Positions 43,351-52,379 of a stretch of DNA of 64,000 bases are shown piece after piece (position 1 is the first letter of the stretch; each line of letters starts with the position of its first letter). The position numbers and the translations under genes were made by a program. A model generated the notes under the pieces. That model did no database searches. It saw nothing but the letters and a program-made list of their open reading frames with translations, and was not told where the DNA came from. Source of the stretch: a bacterium (GTDB taxonomy: Bacteria > Elusimicrobiota > Elusimicrobia > UBA1565 > UBA9628); contig JAKAQO010000005.1 in assembly GCA_021822495.1 (NCBI GenBank), forward strand, positions 1 to 64,000, given 5' to 3'.

Positions 43351-44138
43351 AAAGTCTTCTTAACGCTTTGCAAGAAGGCCGCCTGGTTGAACTCCCTGAA
43401 ACCGATAAAGCCAAAGCCCTTGAGTATCTCGCGCATCTTATCGAGGCGGTTCCCGACTTGGGAGTGCGCCCGGAACTGGCGGAAATGATGATTGCACGGG
43501 AAAAAGCTCAAAACACGGGAATCGGCCTTGGAGTCGCTTGTCCCCATGTGCGAACCGATGGAGAAGGAGAACTTTTGTGTTCTCTCGGTTGGAGCCCGCA
43601 AGGAATTGAATACGGCTCTTCCGATGGCAAAAAAGTTCACCTGGTCGCGATGTATTATATTCCGGTTTCTCAAAAAGGCGCCTATTTAAAGGAAGTGTCT
43701 TCTTTGGTCGCATCCGTTCGCCGGGAAGGCTGGATTCAAGAAATCGCCAATGCCGCCGATATCGCGAGCGTTCGGGAAAGGCTTTTGGACTGGGTCTCAA
43801 ATTCCATTGACCAAAGCGCTCCGGATACCAAAGCGCGCATGATTCGTCTGGAAGCCAAGCAAGCGGAAGCTTTTGCCGCGTCCTCGGCCTCTCCTGCCGT
43901 CGCGGAAGGACGCCCTTTATCGGTGGCGACGGTTCTTATTTTGATCGTGGCCGATAAAGCGTTCGCCTTAAGCGAAAAAAATGATTTAGTCGCGGCTTTG
44001 GAAAGCGACCGCTCTCTCAAAGAAATGGTTCTTCAAAAACAGCCTTTTTCAAAAGCCGGGTATTCTCTCACTTTCAGATCCGTGACCCACTACGGAGAGC
44101 GCTCGCTTTACGAATATCTCGCCGTCAAACCCGTCTAA
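43347..44138 (+). CDS. PTS EIIA-domain protein with C-terminal extension
   Basis: 263 residues. Residues 1 to about 150 match the fructose/PtsN-type EIIA, with the phosphorylated His in GVACPHVRT. The remaining 110 residues (from about MIRLEAKQAEAF) are not EIIA; they include a hydrophobic strand LSVATVLILIVADKAFAL and may be a second regulatory module. No EIIB, EIIC or HPr genes are nearby, so a regulatory rather than transport role is likely. ATG 43347 overlaps the stop of the glucoamylase gene. Confidence 0.85.
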   Translation: MKSLLNALQEGRLVELPETDKAKALEYLAHLIEAVPDLGVRPELAEMMIAREKAQNTGIGLGVACPHVRTDGEGELLCSLGWSPQGIEYGSSDGKKVHLVAMYYIPVSQKGAYLKEVSSLVASVRREGWIQEIANAADIASVRERLLDWVSNSIDQSAPDTKARMIRLEAKQAEAFAASSASPAVAEGRPLSVATVLILIVADKAFALSEKNDLVAALESDRSLKEMVLQKQPFSKAGYSLTFRSVTHYGERSLYEYLAVKPV

Positions 44139-44164
44139 AAAAGGGGACTGTCCCCTTTTTTTTT
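44137..44164 (+). terminator. A-tract/T-tract palindrome acting as operon terminator
   Basis: Six A, GGGGACTGTCCCC, then nine T, placed directly at the stop codon of the EIIA gene. The stem and T-tail form a working-looking bidirectional terminator. The core palindrome recurs at 52701-52713, shorter at 51141-51151 and degenerate at 30630-30650, so this is also a dispersed repeat. Confidence 0.75.
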
Positions 44165-44203
44165 CTGGAAAAGTAAAAAATTGGTAAAAACGGGAAAAAC
44201 CCC

Positions 44204-44232
44204 TTGACAGCGGGGCCTTCGCGCTTTACACT
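44204..44232 (+). promoter_or_regulatory. Promoter of the TPR-kinase operon
   Basis: TTGACA (44204-44209), 17 bases, TACACT (44227-44232), near consensus. The ATG at 44240 is only 7 bases beyond, so the transcript should be leaderless; the AAGG just before the ATG is too close to act as a ribosome site. Confidence 0.75.
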
Positions 44233-44239
44233 TAAGGGT

Positions 44240-46633
44240 ATGAGAACAAAGTATTTTCTCGGGGCGTTTTTTTTAGCGACTCTTGAATTGGCAACGCTTT
44301 CTTCCTTTACGTTCGCGGATTCGGATTCAGATAACAACCAATATCTTCCGCCCCAGGTAGTTCAAAAAGAAGAGCTTAAAATTGCCGCCAAAAATGATGA
44401 CATGGCGCCCATCGTGCTCCAGGTTAAAAACGACTATCAAGGCCGCCTAACGCCTGGCCAACTTCATAGTTTTGATCAATATGTCGCGTCTAGGGAAACT
44501 ATTCGGGACAGTATCCGAAAATACATTCCTAATATTGATTTCAGCCATCCCAATCAAGATCATCCTGAAATTTTGCAAGCCATTCAACAACATCCTGACC
44601 TCTATCAAAAAATGAACGTTTTTGGAAAAGAAAGCGCGCGGAATTTAGAAGCCATACAAGAAAACCCAAAAACAGGAGACCCTTTTCTTTCGGCGATTTT
44701 TAAAGCCGATGGTTTTGGACGAGATATCCTGAAGATTTACGCTCCCGGAGGCTCTCACAGTTCCGCCTCGCCGACAGCCGCCGATTACGTCCTTCAAGGG
44801 CGTTTAGCTTCTTCTTCCGGAGACAATAAGGCCGCGCTCAAAGACGCCAAGGCGGCAACGAAAATGGATCCCCAAAACGCCTCCGCCCAAACTTTACTCG
44901 CCCAGTCAGCCTTTCAAACCGGCAACTATCCCGAGGCGGCCTCCGCCGCCCAAGAAGTGTTGCAAAACCATCCCAAGGATAAAACCGCTTTGGCTATTTA
45001 CGGACTCTCGGAAGGAAGAAATCCAAGAGTGGATGAACCTTCAACCTCTAACGCCGCGCCAAATTCCGCCATGCCTTTTCAATCCAACAGCTACGCCGCC
45101 GCGCAAGGCATCGCCTCTCCCGGAGATTCTCCTGCGGCATTGCCCACAGCGCCCTCTTCCGTGCCCTTGGACGCCAATCTCGCTTTTCACATGGGAAATT
45201 ACCGGGACGCCTTGGCCGGGGCCGATCAGGCGCTTAAGGCCAATCCGGCGGATATCGCGGCCAACCTCCTCGCCGCTGAGTCCTATGCGGGAATGGGAGA
45301 TTACGGCAATGCCTTGAACATGGTCAAGGCGGGACTTCAGACCTCCCCGAACAGCCCCAGGCTTCTGAACCTGCGCTCGCAATATCTTTCAAGACAAGGG
45401 CGTTATCGCAAAGCTCTCGCATCTTCTGATGTAGTTCTCGAGGGGAATCCCCAGAATGCCGAGGGATACTACAGCCGCGCCATGGCTTTAGCGGGAGTGG
45501 GAGACAGAAATGGGGTCATTGATTCTCTCAAAAGAGCCGCCGAGCTGGACATGAAATATCAGAAGCTTGCTCAAAAAGCCGCGAGCCTGCCCCTTAACTC
45601 AGACCTCAGGCTTTTATTTAACGGCCCCGGTAAAAAAGGATATTCTAGACTGGGCTTCTTGGGTCTTCCTTGGATTCCCAGGGTTAACACGCGGGGAAAA
45701 ATGATTTTAGGAATTATTCTTTTGTCCTTGTCTGGCTTCATGTTTTTTGGAAGCAAAAAAACTTTTGCTCGTGCCAAATCTGAAATGCCCTTGCCTGAGT
45801 CCGAGGGAAAAACGATAATTCTCTCCGCCAATCGCATCGCCGGGCAATATCAAATCGTTCGCCGAATTGGATCTGGAGGAATGGGCCTTGTGTATGAGGG
45901 GACCGACGTCAATTTGGGACGAAAGGTGGCCATTAAACATTTAAGAGAAGATTTAGCGGGCAACCCCCAGGAAAAAGCGCGTTTCTTGTCCGAAGCGCGT
46001 TTAGTTGCCTCCTTGGACCACCCCAATATTCTTCGCATTTATTCGATTGCCGAGGAAAAAAATGAGGTCTATCTTATTTTTGAGTTCATCGAAGGGAAAA
46101 CCTTGGAGGAATGGACTCAAGGACGCAAACTCAGTCTTTCCCAGACTTTTCAAGTCTTTAAGCCAGTAGCCCAGGCCTTGGATTATGCGCATGAAAAAGG
46201 CATTATCCACCGCGATATGAAGCCTTCCAATATCATGATTGGAAATAACGGAGTCGTTCACGTGATGGATTTTGGAGTGGCCCGAGTAGCCAAAGACCCG
46301 TCGATGACCTCACAAATGACCAAAACCATCGTCGGCACTCCGGCTTACATGGCGCCGGAAACCCAAGACGGGTTTGTCTCCAGGGAATCGGATATTTACG
46401 GCCTGGCGGTCTGCGTCTATGAATCTCTGACCGGCCAACTGCCTTTTGCCGCGACTCCCACGGGAACGGTCAATAAAATCAAACGCGTCTATCCCTTGCT
46501 TTCAGGCTTGGGCCTTCCCAAAACGATGGACCCTATTTTTAACCGCGCCTTTGACCCCAACCCCGCTTCGCGTTTTAAAAGCGCCAAGGAATTTATGTCG
46601 GAACTGGAGAAAACGGACGGAGTCGCGGTTTAG
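44240..46633 (+). CDS. Exported TPR domain fused to a Hanks-type Ser/Thr kinase
   Basis: 797 residues. Signal-like N-terminus (YFLGAFFLATLELATLSSFTFA), a periplasmic region with TPR repeats (for example DNKAALKDAKAATKMDPQNA), one membrane span about 490-505 (MILGIILLSLSGFMFF), then a kinase domain about 540-795. Kinase motifs are complete: VAIKHL, the HRDMKPSNIM loop, DFGVARV, and a GTPAYMAPE P+1 loop. The domain order is the reverse of most PknB-type receptors, where the kinase is N-terminal. Likely role: senses an envelope signal through the TPR part. It heads an operon with two membrane paralogues, which are possible substrates. Confidence 0.9.
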   Translation: MRTKYFLGAFFLATLELATLSSFTFADSDSDNNQYLPPQVVQKEELKIAAKNDDMAPIVLQVKNDYQGRLTPGQLHSFDQYVASRETIRDSIRKYIPNIDFSHPNQDHPEILQAIQQHPDLYQKMNVFGKESARNLEAIQENPKTGDPFLSAIFKADGFGRDILKIYAPGGSHSSASPTAADYVLQGRLASSSGDNKAALKDAKAATKMDPQNASAQTLLAQSAFQTGNYPEAASAAQEVLQNHPKDKTALAIYGLSEGRNPRVDEPSTSNAAPNSAMPFQSNSYAAAQGIASPGDSPAALPTAPSSVPLDANLAFHMGNYRDALAGADQALKANPADIAANLLAAESYAGMGDYGNALNMVKAGLQTSPNSPRLLNLRSQYLSRQGRYRKALASSDVVLEGNPQNAEGYYSRAMALAGVGDRNGVIDSLKRAAELDMKYQKLAQKAASLPLNSDLRLLFNGPGKKGYSRLGFLGLPWIPRVNTRGKMILGIILLSLSGFMFFGSKKTFARAKSEMPLPESEGKTIILSANRIAGQYQIVRRIGSGGMGLVYEGTDVNLGRKVAIKHLREDLAGNPQEKARFLSEARLVASLDHPNILRIYSIAEEKNEVYLIFEFIEGKTLEEWTQGRKLSLSQTFQVFKPVAQALDYAHEKGIIHRDMKPSNIMIGNNGVVHVMDFGVARVAKDPSMTSQMTKTIVGTPAYMAPETQDGFVSRESDIYGLAVCVYESLTGQLPFAATPTGTVNKIKRVYPLLSGLGLPKTMDPIFNRAFDPNPASRFKSAKEFMSELEKTDGVAV

Positions 46634-46648
46634 AGTTGAGAGGAAATT

Positions 46649-48244
46649 ATGTCTAAGGTTGATGTCATAGAAGCGAGACGAGCCCTGCGCCGAAAAAAGC
46701 GCGACAAGAAAGGCGGCGGGTTCTGGCTTTTGTGGAATAAAATTCGCTCTGCTTTGGGACTTGCCTCGGAAGAAGCGGGGGCTGGCGGCGCTTCAGCCGG
46801 AGGAAGTGCCCTATCCGGCGGTGGCGCGGCGGCCTCTGCCGCGTCAAGAGGAGCGGCGGAAGCTTTAGAAGCCGGACAAGGGCTCGGACGGGTTTCGGTT
46901 CTGAGTTCTGGCATGGCCACGCCCGCCTCTCAAAGTTCCATTTGGGCCACGCGCGCGGCTCTGGCGGCGGCGGGAATGGGGGTCGTCGCCGCGGGAGCGA
47001 TTGGCTTTTCTCGCGCATTTTCAAATTCATCCGCCAAGGCCGGCCCGCATTTTGGCCCCATTGCGTCCCTAATTCATATTTTTAGGCCGCAATATGGAGC
47101 CTCAAAATCCTCCGCGAATTCCCTAGCCTCGGGAAATTCCGCCTCTTCCTTGGCTTCGCGCGCGGGCCAATCAAATTCCCCTAACTCCGGCAAAGCGGGA
47201 AAGGCCTCTTCCGCCAAAGACTCCGGAAAGACTGCGGCCTTTCCTTCCGCTTTCAACGGACTTCCTTCCGCCAAATTGAGCACGGATTTAAATGACGGCG
47301 GTCCCGTGGCCGCGCAATCTCTCAAAGAGGCAGGCCAAGGGGCGCAGGAAGCGGCCTTGGTTAAAAACGGTCAATTTAGCGCGAATAATAAAATTGCGGT
47401 CACCCCGATGGCGGCAGCGGCCTTATCGCCCTATCTTGTCGCCGGTGTCTCTATTGGAACCAAGGGCCGCGGCTTTAGCCGCTCTTACGGCGGCCTTCGC
47501 GGAATGTCGGAGTACGTTCACCCCATGGACGCTTCCGCCTCCGGATGCGCCTCGGGAGATTCTTCCTGCGATTCCGCCGCCGGGAACGCCATCAATCAAT
47601 GGCAAAACGCGCCTATTGTCGAAAGCGGTCAAGGAATTTCAATGGGCGGCGCCAACGCTGGAACTTCGGATAATCCTCCACCGGCCAATTCTTCAAGCGG
47701 AGGCGGAGGGGGAAACACTGCCGGTAATTACGGCAACATGGCGGGAGATATTTCCAATGTCTGTTCGGCCGATCAAATTCAAAAGGGATATGTCTCAAAT
47801 GGCAATTCTTGCGTGCCCGGGTTTACGCCGGGTCAGAAAAATTCCACCCCATGGCAAGCCCAGGTTGATTTAAGCAGACTTTTAACACAAATTGCCAGTG
47901 GCATTGTTATGGCAGCAGCGATTTATTTCCTACTTGCGGATATCTTATTTGGTTCTGGATTTGGACCGCAAACCCTCATGGCAACTTATTTCCGTATGAC
48001 TGCAAAGATTTTGGCCTGGGTCGCAGCCGCCATGGGAGTAGCAGTTATTGGCCTTGGTGGATATATCGTTGCACAGGGTGGTGGAATGCAAGGTTGGACA
48101 AGCGTTATTACGGGTGGTATCATTACGACTTCGAGTGTTGTTGAAGCCATTGATCCTGCTGGTTTTACAAGCATGAATGAAACGATGCTCTTAACTTCTA
48201 TCGCCTTGGGATCTGTTGTAACGATGCTCGCAAACTTACTATAG
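46649..48244 (+). CDS. Low-complexity membrane protein, paralogue A
   Basis: 531 residues, not recognised. A basic N-terminus (RRALRRKKRDKKGG), a first membrane span about 100-120, then a long Ala/Gly/Ser/Asn-rich stretch, a cysteine motif VCSADQIQKGYVSNGNSCV (about 370-388), the phrase STPWQ, and a C-terminal block of about four hydrophobic spans. The next gene has the same layout. Codon choice changes at about 47,880, where the C-terminal block begins: GCA and GGT become common although the rest of the gene prefers GCC, GCG, GGC and GGA. AGAGGAAA precedes the start. It follows a receptor-like kinase and may be its target (inference). Confidence 0.7.
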   Translation: MSKVDVIEARRALRRKKRDKKGGGFWLLWNKIRSALGLASEEAGAGGASAGGSALSGGGAAASAASRGAAEALEAGQGLGRVSVLSSGMATPASQSSIWATRAALAAAGMGVVAAGAIGFSRAFSNSSAKAGPHFGPIASLIHIFRPQYGASKSSANSLASGNSASSLASRAGQSNSPNSGKAGKASSAKDSGKTAAFPSAFNGLPSAKLSTDLNDGGPVAAQSLKEAGQGAQEAALVKNGQFSANNKIAVTPMAAAALSPYLVAGVSIGTKGRGFSRSYGGLRGMSEYVHPMDASASGCASGDSSCDSAAGNAINQWQNAPIVESGQGISMGGANAGTSDNPPPANSSSGGGGGNTAGNYGNMAGDISNVCSADQIQKGYVSNGNSCVPGFTPGQKNSTPWQAQVDLSRLLTQIASGIVMAAAIYFLLADILFGSGFGPQTLMATYFRMTAKILAWVAAAMGVAVIGLGGYIVAQGGGMQGWTSVITGGIITTSSVVEAIDPAGFTSMNETMLLTSIALGSVVTMLANLL

Positions 48245-48265
48245 AATTTTAATCTTGGAGGCTCT

Positions 48266-49849
48266 ATGAAAAAAGCCACGATTAATTTAAAAGAAATGCC
48301 GGGAAAAGTGATCAGTTCTCCGGCGAAAAAAGAGAAAAAAAGAGCCGGGCTTGCCTGGCTTTGGAGTAAAATTAAAGCCCCCTTTGTCGGCGCGACCGGC
48401 GGTGACGGCGCGGCCGGAGGTCTTGCATCCGCCTCTCGTGCGGGCGGAGTGTTGGAAGAAATCGGCAGTTCCGCCGCGGAAGAAGCCGGAGGCTTGGCCC
48501 GCGGAGCCGGAGAACTTGCGGAAGAAGCCGGAGGCTTAGGTCAACAATTTGATGAACTCGCCGCGAGAGTCGCGGCCCGCTTAGGAGCGGAGGCTTCTCC
48601 CTGGGTCGGAAAAGCGATTATGGCGGCAATTACCGCCGGAGTCGTGGCAACCGGGGTTTTGGCCGCCCATCATTTAATGAGTGCCTCTGGAAGTTTAAAA
48701 ACGCCTTACGGCGGCCCTATCGCTTCGGGAATTAACGCCCATCCATCGGGTCCCAATGCTATCGGAAACACCCCAACCGGTTATGTCGCTTCCAGAGCCA
48801 ATACCGTAGCCGGAAATAATACCGCTACGCCCCAATCCGCCAAAACGCCCACTTCAGGAAAAACAGCGGTCCCCAATGTTCCTACTCCCTCAGGTGGGAA
48901 AACTCCAAATCTTGGGAGTCTCGCCATGCCTTCAAACGCCTCTTTTGGAGGCGGAGCTCCCATTGGGGGGGCGGGGGCCGCTCCTCAGTATATGGGTCAA
49001 GCCGCACAGGAAGCGGCGATGCAGAAAATTGCCTGGAAGCCTCAAGCAACAGTCACGGCCATGACTTCTCAAAACGCTAACATTAACAGGGGAAGCATGG
49101 GTTTTAGAGGCGGGCGGGCATTCAGGAATGGTCAAAGCTTGGCGGCCTTGCGCTCGGCGGTCGGCTATAATGCCGCGATGAACGGATACAGCAATGGCAA
49201 TTCAGGTGCCGCGCAAAACGCCATCAATCAATTCGACAATCAGATGACCTCGGGCGGCGGGATTTCCGCAGGAGGCATCACGACCGGAAGCGCGGATTCC
49301 GCCAATTCCGTAGGCGGACAAACTCCATCCATGATGGGGGGAGGCGGCGGAGGGAGCGGCTATGGCACGTCAAGCGCCGGAGATATCGGCCAAGTTTGCA
49401 CGGCCGACCAACTTAGCAAGGGTTGGATTAGCAATGGGAGCGCTTGCGTTCAGCCGCCGGGCGCTGGTGGAGGCAACAATGCTTCCCCATGGCAATGGGC
49501 GCTTAACCTAGCTAATATGCTTCTTGGAATTGCGGGTTCACTCGTTATCGTTGCTGGCATTCTTGTAGCGACTGGGTATGCAGACCCCGTTTTTCAAGGA
49601 TGGCAAATACCAATTGGCGACATATTGGCAGGAATAGCGATTGGAATGGGTGTTGCCGCTGCTTATTTGGCGACAAGGATCGGCTCAGCAGGCGGACATC
49701 AACAAGCTTTGATGGTTGGTCTTGAATCCATATCCGTCATCGCAGGCGGAGTTATGGTTTTCTTTGGTGGGACAGGTTGGGGTCTTTTCAATCTTGCCAC
49801 GATAGCTCTTGGCGCCATGGCTGTGTTAGGGCCTCTGTTAGGTGGATGA
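48266..49849 (+). CDS. Low-complexity membrane protein, paralogue B
   Basis: 527 residues. Same architecture as the upstream gene: lysine-rich start (SPAKKEKKRAGLAWLWSKIKAPF), an Ala/Glu/Gly helical stretch, a first span about 110-130, a low-complexity Asn/Ser/Gly centre, VCTADQLSKGWISNGSACV (about 375-393), SPWQW, and a hydrophobic C-terminus of several spans. The shared cysteine motif and layout show a tandem duplication, though the centres have diverged. GGAGG sits 7 bases before the ATG. Codon use again shifts in the C-terminal block (from about 49,510). Function unknown; perhaps an envelope or surface structural pair. Confidence 0.7.
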   Translation: MKKATINLKEMPGKVISSPAKKEKKRAGLAWLWSKIKAPFVGATGGDGAAGGLASASRAGGVLEEIGSSAAEEAGGLARGAGELAEEAGGLGQQFDELAARVAARLGAEASPWVGKAIMAAITAGVVATGVLAAHHLMSASGSLKTPYGGPIASGINAHPSGPNAIGNTPTGYVASRANTVAGNNTATPQSAKTPTSGKTAVPNVPTPSGGKTPNLGSLAMPSNASFGGGAPIGGAGAAPQYMGQAAQEAAMQKIAWKPQATVTAMTSQNANINRGSMGFRGGRAFRNGQSLAALRSAVGYNAAMNGYSNGNSGAAQNAINQFDNQMTSGGGISAGGITTGSADSANSVGGQTPSMMGGGGGGSGYGTSSAGDIGQVCTADQLSKGWISNGSACVQPPGAGGGNNASPWQWALNLANMLLGIAGSLVIVAGILVATGYADPVFQGWQIPIGDILAGIAIGMGVAAAYLATRIGSAGGHQQALMVGLESISVIAGGVMVFFGGTGWGLFNLATIALGAMAVLGPLLGG

Positions 49850-49878
49850 TTGGAGTCTCGGGGGAGTCTTAGGAGTCT

Positions 49879-49950
49879 TAGGGACACATCACCTAATTGA
49901 ATGTCCTGTCGCCGGGTTGCCGGGATTAAGTATTGTGTCCCTAGAATTTC
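49879..49950. repeat. Inverted-repeat element bearing a direct repeat shared with 51163-51186
   Basis: TAGGGACACA (49879-49888) and TGTGTCCCTA (49934-49943) are perfect 10-bp inverted arms. The 24 bases at 49927-49950 recur at 51163-51186 with two differences, so the DUF4143 gene between is flanked by direct repeats. GAGTCTTAG is also duplicated in tandem just before. No transposase is present. Confidence 0.6.
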
Positions 49951-49957
49951 CCCAGAA

Positions 49958-49994
49958 ACATGTTATACTAAAGTATAACTTTAATATAACATGT
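49958..49994. promoter_or_regulatory. Nested palindromic operator of a DUF4143 gene
   Basis: ACATGTTATA (49958-49967) and TATAACATGT (49985-49994) are perfect 10-bp arms, the right one covering the start codon at 49991. TTATACT-AA-AGTATAA (49963-49978) is a second palindrome inside. No good promoter pair was found, but TATACT occurs within it. Confidence 0.55.
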
Positions 49995-51136
49995 ATAAAA
50001 GAATCCAGACTTTAAAAAATTTGGGGCGGGATTCTTGTTTTCTTTGGGGAGCCAGGCAAACCGGAAAAAGCACGCTTTTGGGACGTCTCTTTCCGGATTC
50101 TCGAAAATACGATCTCCTTCTTTCCGATGAATTCGCGCGCTTGTCGACCCGCCCTTCGCTTCTCAGGGAAGAAATTCTGGAGTCTCCGCTCCCACATAAG
50201 CCGGTCATTATTGATGAGGCGCAGAAAATTCCATCTCTTCTTGATGAGGCTCAATGGCTCATCGTCAATAAAGGCATTCAATTTATTTTTTGCGGCTCAA
50301 GCGCTAGAAAACTTAAAAGGGGCGGGGCCAATCTTTTAGGCGGACGCGCCCTTCGTTATGATCTTTTTCCTCTTGTCTATCCGGAAATTCCGGATTTCGA
50401 CCTCTTGCGCGCGCTCAATAACGGCCTCATTCCAAGGCATTACCAATCCGATCACGCCCCGGATCTTTTGCGCTCCTATGTCGGCGATTATTTGAAAGAA
50501 GAGATTTACGCTGAAGCCGCGGTTCGGCGAATTCCGGCTTTTTCGCGTTTTCTGGAAGCCTCGGCATTCAGCAACGGAGAAATAGTTAATTTTCAGAATA
50601 TCGCCGCCGAATGCGGCGTCAGCGGCCCGACCGTCAAACAATATTTTCAAATTCTTGAAGACACGCTGTTGGCGAGATTTATTTCCTCATTTCGGAAAAA
50701 GCCCAAACGACGCGTGGTGCAAGCGCCGAAGTTTTATTTTTTCGATGTCGGACTCGCCAACTTCCTTCTTAATCGCGGAAAAATCTTGCCCAAAAGCGAG
50801 TCGTTTGGAAAGGCTTTCGAACATTTTATCTGCCAGGAAATCTCGGCTCACAGCCATTACTCGGGGCTCCATTACCCAATTTATTATTGGCGAACCTCCT
50901 CTCAATTCGAAGTCGATTTTATCCTGGGAGATCATCAAGTCGCCGTGGAGATTAAGGCGGCGGAGCGGGCGGAAGAGCGGCATCTAAAGGGCATTCGCGC
51001 ATTTCGAGAAGAATATAAAACCCAGAAGGCGATTCTCGTCTCCTTGGATCCAAGGCCGCGCGTCATTGATGGGGTTTCCATTCTCCCTTGGAAAGAATTT
51101 CTCTCCCGGCTTTGGGCCGAAGAAATTATTTATTAA
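49991..51136 (+). CDS. AAA_14/DUF4143 ATPase
   Basis: 381 residues. Walker A GARQTGKST (about 20-28) and Walker B KPVIIDEAQKIP, then the arginine region, a winged-helix-like middle (AECGVSGPTVKQYFQILEDTLL) and a C-terminal DUF4143 part with a nuclease-like EVDFILGDHQVAVEIKA. Such proteins are common accessory genes of unsettled role, often linked to mobile or toxin-antitoxin-like loci. The start codon lies in a palindrome, suggesting self-regulation. Flanking direct repeats suggest that it arrived as a cassette. Confidence 0.88.
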   Translation: MYKRIQTLKNLGRDSCFLWGARQTGKSTLLGRLFPDSRKYDLLLSDEFARLSTRPSLLREEILESPLPHKPVIIDEAQKIPSLLDEAQWLIVNKGIQFIFCGSSARKLKRGGANLLGGRALRYDLFPLVYPEIPDFDLLRALNNGLIPRHYQSDHAPDLLRSYVGDYLKEEIYAEAAVRRIPAFSRFLEASAFSNGEIVNFQNIAAECGVSGPTVKQYFQILEDTLLARFISSFRKKPKRRVVQAPKFYFFDVGLANFLLNRGKILPKSESFGKAFEHFICQEISAHSHYSGLHYPIYYWRTSSQFEVDFILGDHQVAVEIKAAERAEERHLKGIRAFREEYKTQKAILVSLDPRPRVIDGVSILPWKEFLSRLWAEEIIY

Positions 51137-51186
51137 AAAAGGGACAGTCCCTTTCCAAACCCTAAGTCTTGTGTCCCCAGAATTTC
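51135..51186. repeat. Palindrome GGGACAGTCCC and right-hand direct repeat
   Basis: A6-GGGACAGTCCC-TTT (51135-51154) begins at the stop codon of the preceding gene and may terminate it. TAAGTCTTGTGTCCCCAG and following bases (51163-51186) match 49927-49950 at 22 of 24 positions. Confidence 0.6.
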
Positions 51187-51196
51187 AGAATTCCCA

Positions 51197-52375
51197 TTAC
51201 AGATCAATCAGCAGGGAAGGCTGAGAGAGAATCTTCTCAACTGAAAGAACCGCAACTCCATTTCCAAGAGAATAATCTTCTTTCCCGGGGTAAAGAACAT
51301 ACCCCTGATCCAACTTTAAGTCCCGCATACAGGCAAAAATTCCCGGGACATCTTCCCTGCGCGGATTTCCGTTCAATTTAATCTCAAAAGGAAGAAGGCG
51401 ACTCCCATGGGCAAGAAGGAGATCAACCTCATAACTGGCCGTTCTTAAAAAATAGGCTTGTCTTGAGGGAGCGTTGAGTTGAAAGAAAGATAAAATTTCC
51501 TCGATGACGAAGGATTCCCAGCTGGATCCCCGGGCGGGGTGCGAAAAAAGAGATTCCGAACCCGCGATTCCCAGGAAATAATGCAGAAGACCGGTGTCTC
51601 GAAAATAGATTTTTGGGCTTTTGACCAAACGCTTTCCAATATTGGCGAAATAAGGCCTAAGAACGCGAATCATGAAGGCTTGCTCTAAAATTCCAACGTA
51701 GCGGTTGACGGTGTGGTAGCTGACGCCGAGACTTGAAGCCAGTTGAGACGCGTTCCAAATCCCGCCGTTGACATGGGCCAGCATGGTCCATAACCGCCGC
51801 ATATCCAAGGAAGAAACTTCGACTTTGAGAGCGGACAAGTCCCTCTCAATCCATGTGCGCGTATAAGCCTCGAACCAATCCATCCGAGCGGAAGACGACC
51901 GGCTTAAGAAAACGTCAGGAAAGCCGCCGCGAAACCAGAGATTTTCTAATGTAAAATCGCGCCTTTGCCCGCGCACCTCATCCCAGCGAAATGGAGTCAG
52001 ATCAAGAAAGCCAACGCGGCCGGCCAAACTCTCGGAAATTCCGCGAACCAAGGCCGGAGAAGCCGAGCCCAGTAAAATTAGGCGTCCGTTTTGGCGATGG
52101 CCTGAATCCAAGAAGCTTCTCAAAACGGGAAAAAGGTTGGGCTGACGCTGAGCCTCGTCCAGGATAAAACGGGAGCCAAGACGGTTTAAGGCGTCTTCCG
52201 GATCGGCAATGAAGCGAGCGGCGTCGGAGGGTTTTTCCAAATCAAAATAAGACCAGCGCGGAAAGGCAGAACGGATAAAGGTCGTTTTTCCGCATTGACG
52301 CGGACCAAGAAGACATACGGCGGGAAATTCCCGCAGGAGTTTTTTAAGGCGCCCCTCGAAATGACGCTCAATCAT
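51197..52375 (-). CDS. AAA_14/DUF4143 ATPase, second copy
   Basis: 392 residues. Walker A GPRQCGKTT (about 24-32), Walker B RFILDEAQRQP, a sensor-like LILLGSASPAL, a winged-helix middle (LASSLGVSYHTVNRYVGILEQAF) and a C-terminal EVDLLLAHGSRLLPFEIKL nuclease-like motif. It is the same family as the gene at 49991 but clearly diverged, and it faces the opposite way. The two share a short intergenic gap with repeats. A perfect palindrome and a good promoter lie directly before its ATG. Confidence 0.88.
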   Translation of the reverse strand: MIERHFEGRLKKLLREFPAVCLLGPRQCGKTTFIRSAFPRWSYFDLEKPSDAARFIADPEDALNRLGSRFILDEAQRQPNLFPVLRSFLDSGHRQNGRLILLGSASPALVRGISESLAGRVGFLDLTPFRWDEVRGQRRDFTLENLWFRGGFPDVFLSRSSSARMDWFEAYTRTWIERDLSALKVEVSSLDMRRLWTMLAHVNGGIWNASQLASSLGVSYHTVNRYVGILEQAFMIRVLRPYFANIGKRLVKSPKIYFRDTGLLHYFLGIAGSESLFSHPARGSSWESFVIEEILSFFQLNAPSRQAYFLRTASYEVDLLLAHGSRLLPFEIKLNGNPRREDVPGIFACMRDLKLDQGYVLYPGKEDYSLGNGVAVLSVEKILSQPSLLIDL

Positions 52376-52379
52376 ATCT

